Source of the DNA: an uncultured Gammaproteobacteria bacterium
GTDB lineage: Bacteria; Pseudomonadota; Gammaproteobacteria; Pseudomonadales; Pseudohongiellaceae
Assembly (NCBI GenBank): GCA_913060975.1
Contig: CAJXVC010000007.1
Coordinates: 124,001-188,000, forward strand
Reading direction: 5' to 3'
DNA: 64,000 bases
Notes under the pieces: generated by a model
Database searches by the model: none
What the model saw: the letters and a program-made list of their open reading frames with translations, nothing else
Told to the model about the DNA's origin: nothing
In this document: positions 35,515 through 43,942 of the stretch, piece after piece
How the letters are laid out: the number at the start of each line of letters is the position of its first letter
Position numbering within the stretch: the first letter of the stretch is position 1
Translations under genes and position numbers: made by a program

Positions 35515-36780
35515 ATGCCCCACTTTGAATACAATGGTCGTGATAGCGCGGGTGCTCTGGTGTCAGGCAGCCTGGATGCTGGCTCGGTAGATGAGGTAGC
35601 TACGCGTCTGTTCGGTGATAACATCACGCCGATTGATATTAATGAAACAGGCCAATCTGAATCGGGGCAGCCGCGTCGGGCTAAATCTGCTGTTAAGCGT
35701 AGCAAGTCCCAGGAGAGACTGAATCTTTTCCTGACCCGCAGTAAAGTTGATATCGAAGAACTCATTATTTTCGCTCGCCAGATGCACAGCCTGACAAAGG
35801 CCGGCTTACCACTTGATCGTGCGATCAAGGGGCTGGAAGCATCGCTGACCAACAAGTATTTTCGCAATGTCTTGCGTTCTATAATCATTGGTCTGGAACA
35901 GGGTCAGAGTCTGGCCTCATCACTTGGCCGCAACCCGCGAGTGTTTTCCCAGTTATTTTTAAGCATGGTGCATGTCGGTGAGAATACTGGTCGACTGGAT
36001 CTCGCCTTTCTGCAGATTAGTAAATATCTCGAGCTGGAGCGCAATACCCGGCGCCAGGTGAAGAGTGCAACACGCTATCCGATGTTTGTACTGGTCGCCA
36101 TTGCCGTGGCACTGGGTATTATCACTACGGTTGTCATACCGGTCTTTGCCGAAACCTTTGCTAATTTTGGTGCTGACTTGCCTTGGCAAACGGTCGTATT
36201 AATGCGCTCTTCAGAGTTTGTCGTCGATAATTGGCCGTATATTCTGATAACTATTATTGCGGCGATAACCACCTTTGTTTTTTGGGTTAATACACCGCTT
36301 GGCCGATTAAGTTGGGACCGGCGCAAGATTAAATTACCGCTTGCAGGACCAGTTCTCGAAAAGGTTGCGTTGGCGCGCTTTGCCCGCACTTTATCCATGG
36401 TCATGGCTGCCGGAGTACCTATCGTGCAGGGCTTAACAGTGGTAGCTGGCGCTGTTGGCAACGCCTTTGTCAGCAAGCGCGTAATGAAAATGCGAGAAGG
36501 TGTTGAGCGCGGCGAATCCTTGCATCGCACCGCGGTCAAGGCTCGCATGTTTTCGCCCTTGGTGTTGCAGATGATTGCCGTAGGCGAAGAGACAGGCGCA
36601 GTTGATGATTTACTGCATGAGGTCGCTGATTTCTATGACACCGAAGTGGAGTATGAATTAAAGCGATTGGGCGATGCTATTGAGCCTATCTTGATTGTGT
36701 TTATTGCCGGATTGGTGTTAATTCTAGCTCTGGGTGTCTTCCTGCCGTTGTGGGATCTCAATACAGCCATCAACAATTAA
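35515..36780 (+). CDS. mshG: MSHA inner-membrane platform protein MshG (GspF/PilC family)
   Basis: 421 residues. A short N-terminal beta domain (MPHFEYNGRDSAGALVSG) is followed by two GspF domains (about 80-205 and 285-405) with the repeated pattern FARQMHSLTKAGLPLDRAIK and FARTLSMVMAAGVPIVQGL. Three membrane helices occur at about 190-215, 235-262 and 390-413. It converts MshE motion to pilin assembly. Confidence 0.93.
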   Translation: MPHFEYNGRDSAGALVSGSLDAGSVDEVATRLFGDNITPIDINETGQSESGQPRRAKSAVKRSKSQERLNLFLTRSKVDIEELIIFARQMHSLTKAGLPLDRAIKGLEASLTNKYFRNVLRSIIIGLEQGQSLASSLGRNPRVFSQLFLSMVHVGENTGRLDLAFLQISKYLELERNTRRQVKSATRYPMFVLVAIAVALGIITTVVIPVFAETFANFGADLPWQTVVLMRSSEFVVDNWPYILITIIAAITTFVFWVNTPLGRLSWDRRKIKLPLAGPVLEKVALARFARTLSMVMAAGVPIVQGLTVVAGAVGNAFVSKRVMKMREGVERGESLHRTAVKARMFSPLVLQMIAVGEETGAVDDLLHEVADFYDTEVEYELKRLGDAIEPILIVFIAGLVLILALGVFLPLWDLNTAINN

Positions 36781-36919
36781 GCACTTTCCTGCCAACTCAG
36801 AGAGTCTGGGCTGAGTTCGGGTAGAAAAAACATTGAAATAATTACGCAAAGTAAAAAGTCCGTTAAAGTAGTCAGCTGGATAATTTCATTTTTTCCGATA
36901 AGGCTATGACAACGATTCG

Positions 36920-37585
36920 ATGTCGACACTAAGCTCTCAGAACCGAAAAGCCGCCATAAGTATGGAGCGCCGGGCACCTCATCGCAGGTCCCGCGGTTTT
37001 TCCATGTTTGAGTTGGTGGTTTACATAATTTCGGTGTCGATTATTTATGCCTATGCCTCGAACCGGTTCGTGGCTTTCCCGGCCGATGCCGAAAGAGCGA
37101 ATTTCATCGCCATATTGACGCAGCTGCAGTCAGGCGTGAGTCTGGAGTTCAATCTCGGCATGAGCCGCAATAGCGCTAGCGCTCTGGCAGTGCTGGATGG
37201 GGCCAATCCGATGGACCTCATGCTGCGAGCGCCCAGTAACTATTTGGGTGCTCTCTCTTCGGTTGATGCCGCAAGCTTGCCACGCCGCAGCTGGTACTTC
37301 GATCTGGATAATAGAGAGCTGGTCTATCTTGTAGAAAACACGGACCAAGTCTATCAGGTTGCCAATGGGGCGCCGGTTCCTGCCAGTCAATTACGCTTCA
37401 AACTGGAAATGGCCTATAAGAATGAAGACCCACAAACTGGACTACCGGCAGACATTACCAGCCCCGATTCCCAGGCAGGAAGCTCCGGACGGCGTGCAGT
37501 AGCAGGTGCGTTGATCAATCCAGTGGTTCCCTATGAGTGGGGTGAGACCGGGATGGTCCAGATCGAAGTAGCATCGAATTTGTAA
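36920..37585 (+). CDS. type IV prepilin-like minor pilin (MshF/MshB position)
   Basis: 221 residues. A long basic leader ends in RRSRG and is followed by FSMFELVVYIISVSIIYAYA, a type III prepilin signal with Glu at position 5 of the mature protein. The rest has no clear family. Position after mshG and before the major pilin matches mshF/mshB of Vibrio, but I do not assign a symbol. It is probably a minor pilin. The start could also be the ATG at 36962. Confidence 0.75.
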   Translation: MSTLSSQNRKAAISMERRAPHRRSRGFSMFELVVYIISVSIIYAYASNRFVAFPADAERANFIAILTQLQSGVSLEFNLGMSRNSASALAVLDGANPMDLMLRAPSNYLGALSSVDAASLPRRSWYFDLDNRELVYLVENTDQVYQVANGAPVPASQLRFKLEMAYKNEDPQTGLPADITSPDSQAGSSGRRAVAGALINPVVPYEWGETGMVQIEVASNL

Positions 37586-37964
37586 TCGGTTGATTTTAAA
37601 AGAAAAAATACGAATCCCTGTTTTTTCAATCCAAATTCTCTGTATTTTTCCGGGAGGGAATATATGGGGAAGAAAAGGCGCAGTTGGGATACACAGCTTG
37701 AAAAAATTACTTACAATGGCATCAATCGAGATAATTGCTCAGAGTCTGGGTGATGTTTCTTAATTAAGTTATTCAAATGCTTGGTATTACTGTTGAATTG
37801 TGACGCGCTAGACAGTTTTTTGGCGAGATCGATGTGACAATTTCAGCGGCAACGCTAAAACGCTGTATCAGGGTTTGAACGAAGAATTACACGGCTCCAC
37901 TGGAGTCAGGATATTTACGTAACTAGCTGATATTTTTGAAATTATTGGAAAGGGTGGATAAGAC
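37586..37964. promoter_or_regulatory. 379-bp leader region of the major pilin gene
   Basis: The region is AT-rich and lies between the minor pilin and the major pilin genes, so a separate strong promoter for the pilin is expected. I could not find a convincing sigma-54 or sigma-70 pair, nor a c-di-GMP riboswitch core. It contains a possible 29-codon frame (37664-37753). The pilin itself has the ribosome binding site GGAAAGGGTGG. Confidence 0.35.
37664..37753 (+). CDS. possible 29-aa peptide in the pilin leader
   Basis: The ATG follows GGGAGGG at ideal spacing and opens a 29-codon frame (MGKKRRSWDTQLEKITYNGI and nine more residues). It is basic at the start with one Cys near the end. No family is recognised. 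It may be a real small protein, a leader peptide or chance; the good Shine-Dalgarno is the only support. Confidence 0.25.
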   Translation: MGKKRRSWDTQLEKITYNGINRDNCSESG

Positions 37965-38528
37965 ATGAAAACTTTAAACACACGACAAATGGGTAAATCC
38001 AGCCAAGCTGGTTTCACCATCATCGAATTGGTAGTTGTTATCTTGCTGCTGGGTATTCTGGCTGCAACGGCTTTGCCACGTTTCATCGACGTAACTGATG
38101 AAGCCCACGCTGCCGCAGTTGATGCCACACAGGGCGGCCTGGCAACAGCCATGGCGCTGTATCGTGCTGAATACATTGGCCTGGGTGGTACTGGAGTTTC
38201 TGTACCTTCCTACTCGTCGCTTACTGCGAGTTCATCAACTGGCTACCCGGACGTAACGACCAACGCCGGCTGCTCAAGTGTATTTGATAACCTTCTGCAA
38301 GGTGGTCATCCAACAATTGCCGCTGTTAGTGCCGCGGTAGCTGCGACTTCCGGTGCGATTGCAACCGACCTGAGCTCAGTTTCTACTGATTTTGGCGCCC
38401 AGTTCTCTTCTGATAACTGGTGTAGCTTCACATATTTGGCAGATGTAGATTCTTCCGCTGCTGCCACTGGTGCCTCTGTGATTCAAATCAACACGGTGAC
38501 TGGTGACGTTGAGCGACGCACTCTGTAA
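37965..38528 (+). CDS. mshA: MSHA major pilin (MshA-like)
   Basis: 187 residues. The leader MKTLNTRQMGKSSQAG is cut before FTIIELVVVILLLGILAATA (Glu5 present), and PRFIDVTDEAHAAA continues the helix. A Ser/Thr-rich middle (SVPSYSSLTASSSTGYPDVT) offers O-glycosylation sites. Two Cys (NAGCSSVF and DNWCSFTYL) likely form the disulfide loop of the globular head. Composition and place in the locus mark it as the main subunit. It is followed by hairpins and then by a pilin-type O-oligosaccharyltransferase gene. Confidence 0.88.
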   Translation: MKTLNTRQMGKSSQAGFTIIELVVVILLLGILAATALPRFIDVTDEAHAAAVDATQGGLATAMALYRAEYIGLGGTGVSVPSYSSLTASSSTGYPDVTTNAGCSSVFDNLLQGGHPTIAAVSAAVAATSGAIATDLSSVSTDFGAQFSSDNWCSFTYLADVDSSAAATGASVIQINTVTGDVERRTL

Positions 38529-38544
38529 TAGCAGTCAGGATTGG

Positions 38545-38613
38545 TTGGACAGTTTTTAGGTCCAACTACTTTGAGTTGAAATGATCGATCTGGCTAGCTA
38601 GTCAAATCGATCA
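38545..38613 (+). terminator. two hairpins between the pilin and ligase genes
   Basis: TTGGAC (38545-38550) pairs with GTCCAA (38560-38565), followed by CTACTTTGAG. TGATCGAT (38582-38589) pairs with ATCGATCA (38606-38613). Neither has a full T-run. They may protect the pilin mRNA 3' end or partly terminate transcription, giving more pilin than downstream products, as is usual for pilin genes. Confidence 0.4.
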
Positions 38614-38633
38614 GGTAGCAGGAACGAATTCAC

Positions 38634-40394
38634 ATGGATTCACTAACTGCGCCAGGCAAAACATTGACCCAGCGTTTGAATAGCTTTGCTATCTGGACGC
38701 TGGGTTTTTTGTTTGTCATTGGCTTTAGTTATTTTCAGCATCACCCTTCTGGTGATGGTTTGCTGCTGTCGTTCAATACAGGCACCTGGATTGTAGCCAG
38801 TGTGTTTATAGGTCTGACACTCCTTTATGTGGCGCGAATACAGTATTGGGTATCTAGCAGGCTCACACGGCAATTACTGCTTTGTCTTGGCTTGATTCTT
38901 TTACCCGGACTGCTGCCAAAGTCTGGCGATTTGCTCGAAGTTGGCCGTTTTTATGGGCTGCTGGGTGGCGCTTTATTTTTGGTTTGTTTGACACAGCTGC
39001 GCTTGAGTGAGAGCCAAACTCGCTCTGTGATCATGGCTATTCTTGCTGGTGTCATTCTGCAAGCCATTTTTGGCTGGGCGCAGTTTCTCGAGTTAGTGCC
39101 AGAGGGCTGGTTTGGCTACGGGCCGTCCACTACAAGGCCATTTGGAATATTTCGTCAACCCAATGTGATGGGAAGCTTTTTAGCTACCGGGCTAGTGCTA
39201 TCAGCCTTTCTGATTGGCTGGCAGAATCGCGAGGAATCGAAAAACTGTTGGTTGCAGTGGGGCTGTGTATTATTGCCGCTATTGATAGTTCCACTGCTGG
39301 TTATGCTGAATTCACGTGCAGGTTGGCTGGGTGCGCTAGTTGGCGTCGCCATGATACTGCCATGGCTCTACCGTCAGGTAGAGACCAGGAAATTGCTGAT
39401 TTGGCTAATCGCCATCTTCGCGGGTGTGTTAATCGGCTTGGCGCTTCTTGCAGCAAATGATCAACTGGCTACTACAGCCGATCGCGTCCAGATTGACCCG
39501 GTTCGCAGGGCGATGTACCCGGTGGTCATCGACTTGTTCCAAGCTAATATATTTTCTGGTGTTGGCCTTGGCAATTTCGAATCTGCATTCAATGCGTTTG
39601 CTGCGGATCAATATGCCAGTGGTGAAGCTGTTCCCAGCGGTGTCACCAATTTACATCACCCTCATAATGAGCTGCTTTTCTGGGCGGTTGAAGGCGGATT
39701 GATTTCCTTGGCTGGCTTGTTGCTGGCCGCCTGGTTTGTACTGCTACGGGTCATCAAGCTCGGTTGGCTAAAAGGCTTGGCGTTTACCGGCCTGTTTTTC
39801 CCGATTGTCCTGCACACGCAAACCGAATATCCGTTTTACCACTCTGCCATCCATTGGCTGCTGTTTCTTTTTCTTATTTATTTGTTGGACAGTCAGTCAG
39901 GCGAAATGAAGGTTAACAAGCTGCGTTCAACTTTGTTGATCGGGACAGCGGGCGTGGTCATTCCGGTCTGCATAAGTGCTTTTATGATTACCACTTTGCA
40001 GGCTGCGGCAATACTGCAACGCTTTGAGTCGGCGCCAGACTCGCCGCCGGAGATGTTGCTGGATATCGTCAATCCCATGGTGTGGCGTGATCGCCTGCTC
40101 TGGCAGGTGCGTACCAATATCATGTACGGGGGTATTGCTCGTGGCGACCTGTCGGGCGTGCCGCCGTTTATTGAGTTGATCACTGAACGTATCGAAGACA
40201 AACCACGCTGGCAGAACTATCAGGATCTGATTTTTGCCCATGATTTCATTGAGCAAACCGATCAGGCTGATGCTTTATATGAAGAGGCGGAATATCGCTT
40301 TCCGACCAGAGATTTCTATCGATTGGAGAGTGGTACACTTACCCTGAGATCCTATGAGCCTGAGCCAGTAGAAGTGGAAATTGAGCAGCCATGA
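38634..40394 (+). CDS. PglL/TfpO-type protein O-oligosaccharyltransferase
   Basis: 586 residues with about ten to twelve membrane helices and a C-terminal periplasmic part. The motif TRPFGIFRQPNVMGSFLATG (near residue 167) is characteristic of the PglL_A family. The large loop contains NLHHPHNELLFWAVEGGLIS (near residue 340), with the His seen in O-antigen ligase/Wzy-type enzymes. HTQTEYPFYHSAIHW follows near residue 390. Such enzymes transfer lipid-linked glycans to Ser/Thr of pilins in the periplasm. It sits directly after the major pilin and overlaps the next minor pilin gene by four bases (ATGA). No glycan-synthesis genes are in the window. Confidence 0.87.
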   Translation: MDSLTAPGKTLTQRLNSFAIWTLGFLFVIGFSYFQHHPSGDGLLLSFNTGTWIVASVFIGLTLLYVARIQYWVSSRLTRQLLLCLGLILLPGLLPKSGDLLEVGRFYGLLGGALFLVCLTQLRLSESQTRSVIMAILAGVILQAIFGWAQFLELVPEGWFGYGPSTTRPFGIFRQPNVMGSFLATGLVLSAFLIGWQNREESKNCWLQWGCVLLPLLIVPLLVMLNSRAGWLGALVGVAMILPWLYRQVETRKLLIWLIAIFAGVLIGLALLAANDQLATTADRVQIDPVRRAMYPVVIDLFQANIFSGVGLGNFESAFNAFAADQYASGEAVPSGVTNLHHPHNELLFWAVEGGLISLAGLLLAAWFVLLRVIKLGWLKGLAFTGLFFPIVLHTQTEYPFYHSAIHWLLFLFLIYLLDSQSGEMKVNKLRSTLLIGTAGVVIPVCISAFMITTLQAAAILQRFESAPDSPPEMLLDIVNPMVWRDRLLWQVRTNIMYGGIARGDLSGVPPFIELITERIEDKPRWQNYQDLIFAHDFIEQTDQADALYEEAEYRFPTRDFYRLESGTLTLRSYEPEPVEVEIEQP

Positions 40395-40975
40395 GGCAGA
40401 TACAGTTGTCCAAAATGCGTACTGCCGTCAGTCAAGATGACTCGATCGGCCAATACGGTTTCACGATTATCGAAGTGATCGTGGCGCTGGTTATTGTGTC
40501 GATAGTGGGCGCCGTATTCATGGCCCGATTGGGTGGTGCCAATTCGTTCAATGGAATTGTCGTCAGAGACCAGATCGTCAGTCTGGCTCGTATGGCGCAG
40601 CAGAGTGCTTTTGGTCGTGCGGGTGTCGAGCTGACTGTCGAACCCAATGTTGCCGGTAGTGAAGCAACCATCACCGCAACCAGTGACAATGGTCAGCTGC
40701 AACGTGTCGTGGTGCCGACTACTGAGCTGTTACTGAGTGGTGATCGCGACGAGATGGATAGCTGCGGAACCACGCCGGGTGGCGAAACCATTAACAACGC
40801 CAACCCGTTTGCAATAAAATTTGGTCGACTGGGTGATGTGATTGCCAGCTCTGGCGTGGCAAGCGATTCGGGTGATGTCGAACAGACACTCCGTGTCTGC
40901 ATCAATAATAATCCGGATCTTTCTGTATGTATCTCGGCTTCGGGTTATGCCTATGCCGGTGACTGTGATCAATAG
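40391..40975 (+). CDS. mshC: MshC-like minor prepilin
   Basis: 194 residues. A 26-residue leader ends YG before FTIIEVIVALVIVSIVGAVF (Glu5 present). The mature domain has paired Cys (SCGTTPG; RVCINN, SVCISASG, GDCDQ). Position after the pilin matches MshC. It is translationally coupled to the ligase gene. Confidence 0.8.
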   Translation: MRQIQLSKMRTAVSQDDSIGQYGFTIIEVIVALVIVSIVGAVFMARLGGANSFNGIVVRDQIVSLARMAQQSAFGRAGVELTVEPNVAGSEATITATSDNGQLQRVVVPTTELLLSGDRDEMDSCGTTPGGETINNANPFAIKFGRLGDVIASSGVASDSGDVEQTLRVCINNNPDLSVCISASGYAYAGDCDQ

Positions 40976-40984
40976 GGTCATGTG

Positions 40985-41608
40985 ATGTTATTCAGGAAAA
41001 AGTCGCAGGGACTGACGCTTGTCGAAATGGTGATAACCATTGTGTTGTTGTCGATAGCGTTGGTTGCTATTACCAATATGTTGACCTCCGGACTTGGTCG
41101 CAGTTCGGATACTTTGCTGGAGCTGCGCACAGCGGCGCTTGGGCAGGCCTATCTGGATGAAATTCTGGGCAAGCGATTTGATGAGCGTACCCGTAACAGC
41201 GGCGTACCCCCTTGCCGCGCCAGCGCGCCAACTGGCCGGCAATGTTCGGTAGAGGTGGCTTGCCCATTGCCTGGCGGGCCGTCAGGCGTGCCACCGGATT
41301 TCGGTCCGGACCCCTCCGAGAACCGTGAAGATTTTGATGATGTCGATGACTATCATTGTCTGGAAGAGGGTTTTGATTTTGGCACCGATCTGGAGGATGC
41401 GACCGGTACCGCGCGAGACGGATACGAAAACTATTCGGTTTCCATCGAAGTGCGTTATATCGATATTGGGGGCGGTGGCGAAGAAGAGAATCTTGGCGCC
41501 AATAATGAACTGGATGATCAATATGACGCCAAGCTCATCACAGTTACCGTAAGCCATAGTCAGTTGAGTAGCGACTTCGTCTACTCAGCTTACAAGGCGA
41601 ATTTTTAG
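40985..41608 (+). CDS. mshD: MshD-like minor prepilin
   Basis: 207 residues from the ATG at 40985 (a GTG lies at 40982). The leader MLFRKKSQG is cut before LTLVEMVITIVLLSIALVAI (Glu5 present). RTAALGQAYLDEILGKRFDE after the helix is typical of MshD/PilV-like proteins. Four Cys and acidic stretches mark the head. Probably a pilus-tip minor pilin. Confidence 0.82.
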   Translation: MLFRKKSQGLTLVEMVITIVLLSIALVAITNMLTSGLGRSSDTLLELRTAALGQAYLDEILGKRFDERTRNSGVPPCRASAPTGRQCSVEVACPLPGGPSGVPPDFGPDPSENREDFDDVDDYHCLEEGFDFGTDLEDATGTARDGYENYSVSIEVRYIDIGGGGEEENLGANNELDDQYDAKLITVTVSHSQLSSDFVYSAYKANF

Positions 41609-41688
41609 ATCTGTTTTTTAGACTCGGGTTTAGACTTGCTGTTTAAACCTGCTGTCAAGACTTACTGATAAGGACCTGAAATACATTG

Positions 41689-42609
41689 ATGCAACTCTCT
41701 CGGCATAGAGTAGATAGCGGCTTCACAATCATCGAGGCAGTTCTCGTGATTCTGGTTGGTGCGATTATCTCGATTGGTGTCGTCAACTTTATTTCCGATT
41801 CTGCACGCGGCCTTGAGTCTGCATCGCGCCGTAGCCGTTTGGCGGCGGCAGGCCAGGTGGCGATTCAGCGGCTGTCATTCGAGTTGCACAATGCTCTGCC
41901 CAATAGTTTGCGAGTGACAACACCCGAGGCGGGTGGTGATCAGTGTATTGAGTTTATTCCAATTCGGGCGGCCACCAATTACGTTGATCCAGGCTTTAGT
42001 GGCAGTGGCAAGATCAGTTTCGATGTGGTTGATTTCGTGCCCGATCAGCAAGGAACGACAGGTGGCTATGCGGTGATCTATCCGCGCCAGATTAATCGCG
42101 TTTATGATGGTGATAACGGTGCCGTCTATGCCGACTGGCCCAATTTCCCAAATAACAGCCCTATCCAGGAAATCGATACCATCACTGACAGTGGAGCGGC
42201 AGATCAGAGCACGATCACGCTGGTACAGTCGCATCGTTTTCGGCGCCGCTCCCCAGTGCAGCGGCTTTTCGTTGTCGACCAGCCAATTAGTTACTGCATA
42301 AGTGGCAGCAATTTGTATCGCTATACCGACTATGGATTTTTCACGAGTCAGGTGACGCAGGAAGAAGAGCCGGGCACTTGCGAGGTTAGCCCTGACCCCC
42401 CCGATCGTTGTCTACCGGATTATGACGCGATACCCACACGCAGTAAGACACTCATCATCGACAGTATCGATAATACAGGGCTTACGGCATTCTCCGTGGA
42501 GTCACAGTCATTGCGGCGCAATTCTCTGGTGCGTATCGAATTCAATCTGACCACTGGCACTGAGTCGATTCAGGTTAACCATGAAGTGTTGTCGAGGAAC
42601 GTTCCTTGA
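41689..42609 (+). CDS. mshO: MshO-like minor prepilin
   Basis: 306 residues from the ATG at 41689; a TTG at 41686 precedes it. The leader MQLSRHRVDSG is cut before FTIIEAVLVILVGAIISIGV (Glu5 present). SRRSRLAAAGQVAIQRLSFE after the helix and the MshO-like size support the call. It is a PilW/GspJ-type minor pilin. Its end overlaps the longer reading of the next frame. Confidence 0.8.
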   Translation: MQLSRHRVDSGFTIIEAVLVILVGAIISIGVVNFISDSARGLESASRRSRLAAAGQVAIQRLSFELHNALPNSLRVTTPEAGGDQCIEFIPIRAATNYVDPGFSGSGKISFDVVDFVPDQQGTTGGYAVIYPRQINRVYDGDNGAVYADWPNFPNNSPIQEIDTITDSGAADQSTITLVQSHRFRRRSPVQRLFVVDQPISYCISGSNLYRYTDYGFFTSQVTQEEEPGTCEVSPDPPDRCLPDYDAIPTRSKTLIIDSIDNTGLTAFSVESQSLRRNSLVRIEFNLTTGTESIQVNHEVLSRNVP

Positions 42610-42646
42610 TACTGAAGATTATGCCAATAGCCACAATGGTGTTGTT

Positions 42647-43081
42647 ATGAAAATTAATAGAATTGGTTGTAAAGATGGCAGTCTTGCAAAACAGGCCGGG
42701 CTGGGCCTGCCAGCAGCGATTTTTGTAATTACGCTGCTTTCTGTCATCGTGGTCGGCGTCAATTACCTGGTCAGTGGCAATAGCCGTTCCTTTCAGAATG
42801 AAATCAACCTGACCCGGGCGTTCTATGCGGCCGAGTCAGGCGCCGGATTTGTATTGAACGGTATTTATCCGCCGGAGGAATATTCGAGCTATTCCGGTTC
42901 AGTCTGTGCCGGATCGGGAAGCCCGGTTACTTATGAGTTCGAAAATGCCGGGCTGGGTTATTGCACGGCTGAGGTGACATGCGAGCCAATTACAATAGGC
43001 AGCGACAATTACCTGACAGTTGAGAGTACAGGCACGTGTGATGAAGTCTCGAGAACCGTGCAGGTGCGCACGGCCTATTGA
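42647..43081 (+). CDS. mshP: MSHA biogenesis protein MshP
   Basis: 144 residues from the ATG at 42647; the frame open from 42581 overlaps mshO and is not preferred. The motif KQAGLGLPAAIFVITLLSVI resembles a pilin helix but lacks Glu5, as in MshP and PilX-like proteins. RAFYAAESGAGFVLNG follows. Four or more Cys are in the head. Confidence 0.8.
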   Translation: MKINRIGCKDGSLAKQAGLGLPAAIFVITLLSVIVVGVNYLVSGNSRSFQNEINLTRAFYAAESGAGFVLNGIYPPEEYSSYSGSVCAGSGSPVTYEFENAGLGYCTAEVTCEPITIGSDNYLTVESTGTCDEVSRTVQVRTAY

Positions 43082-43131
43082 TGGGCATAGCTAAGTGTTG
43101 GATTGGGTCGGCTGGAGGCTGGTAGTTGACC

Positions 43132-43431
43132 TCAGGTTTGTGACCACAACGCCAAATAGAGAATGAGGGACACGACCGCGATTGTTGCCAGGGCCGTAAC
43201 CCCGTAAGTGACCATGGAGCTTACTCCAACATTGGAGCGATAGGCATCGAAGTCCAGGTTGGCATCGTTTTCCCGGTGCGAGATAGAGCGTTGCAGTTTG
43301 AGGCGATAGTTGTCTTCTTTCTCCAGAAGCTGCCAACCCGCTTTTGATTCCTGCTCCAGGATTTCATGCATTTTGGCGCTATTGGCAAACAGCGGGGTTT
43401 GGGACTGGATGATTTTGTACTCTATTTCCAT
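43132..43431 (-). CDS. 99-aa DUF4177-like membrane protein
   Basis: It starts MEIEYKIIQSQTPLFANSAK, with a GGAGCG ribosome binding site before the ATG. ILEQESKAGWQLLEKEDNYR resembles small DUF4177-type domains. Charged middle residues and one C-terminal membrane helix (about 74-95) follow. It lies opposite in direction to the msh genes, between mshP and mshQ, so it is probably not part of the pilus operon. Function unknown. Confidence 0.65.
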   Translation of the reverse strand: MEIEYKIIQSQTPLFANSAKMHEILEQESKAGWQLLEKEDNYRLKLQRSISHRENDANLDFDAYRSNVGVSSMVTYGVTALATIAVVSLILYLALWSQT

Positions 43432-43942
43432 CGATCGCTCCGTGAGTGGAAAGCCGCTGCAAGGGTGTATTAAGTGGTTTGCCAGTTAGCGGTTAACTGG
43501 TTGTGATTACTAGAGTTATTCTCTGAGGAATGGGCCGGCTTTGCAATGCCTACCAAGGGTCCAATTGGTGTGAATCAGGGGTGAAATAGGGAAAGAACCG
43601 GGTCATATTCGACGCTTTGCAGGGGTAAAAAAATGTTCTGCAAGGCAAAATGACTGCCAGGTTCTGACAGTTTTCTGTGCTGATTCAAGCGCCTTGTAGA
43701 TCATCATTTTTAATCTGCTAAGTGCTTCAAATTATTGAATTTTATGGCTAGACACACAACTATCACGGGAACTAGACTCTAGCATCCAGAAAACACGGGT
43801 GCGGTATCCCACGAAACGGCGCAGTTCGGTTAATTATGCTCAACAATGTAAGTCCAAATCACCAGACAGGAATGCCCTTTGCGCACATTGATGCTATGCG
43901 CGAAGGTTTTCGCTTGTCTGACTGCAATGTGGATTTGCGGCA
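43432..43942. other. 511-bp region upstream of the giant mshQ-like gene
   Basis: No gene or RNA is recognised here. It holds the promoter of the 99-aa gene (minus) and probably a separate promoter for the giant gene, since the antisense gene interrupts the msh operon. GGCAAAATGACTGCCAGGTTCTGACAG-type sequence near 43640 and CAATGTGG near the start codon show no clear promoter match. Confidence 0.4.

Noticed and set aside
37586-37964. c-di-GMP riboswitch or sigma-54 promoter before the major pilin
   Set aside because: No GEMM-type core and no GG-N10-GC element with acceptable flanks was found, although either would fit the biology.
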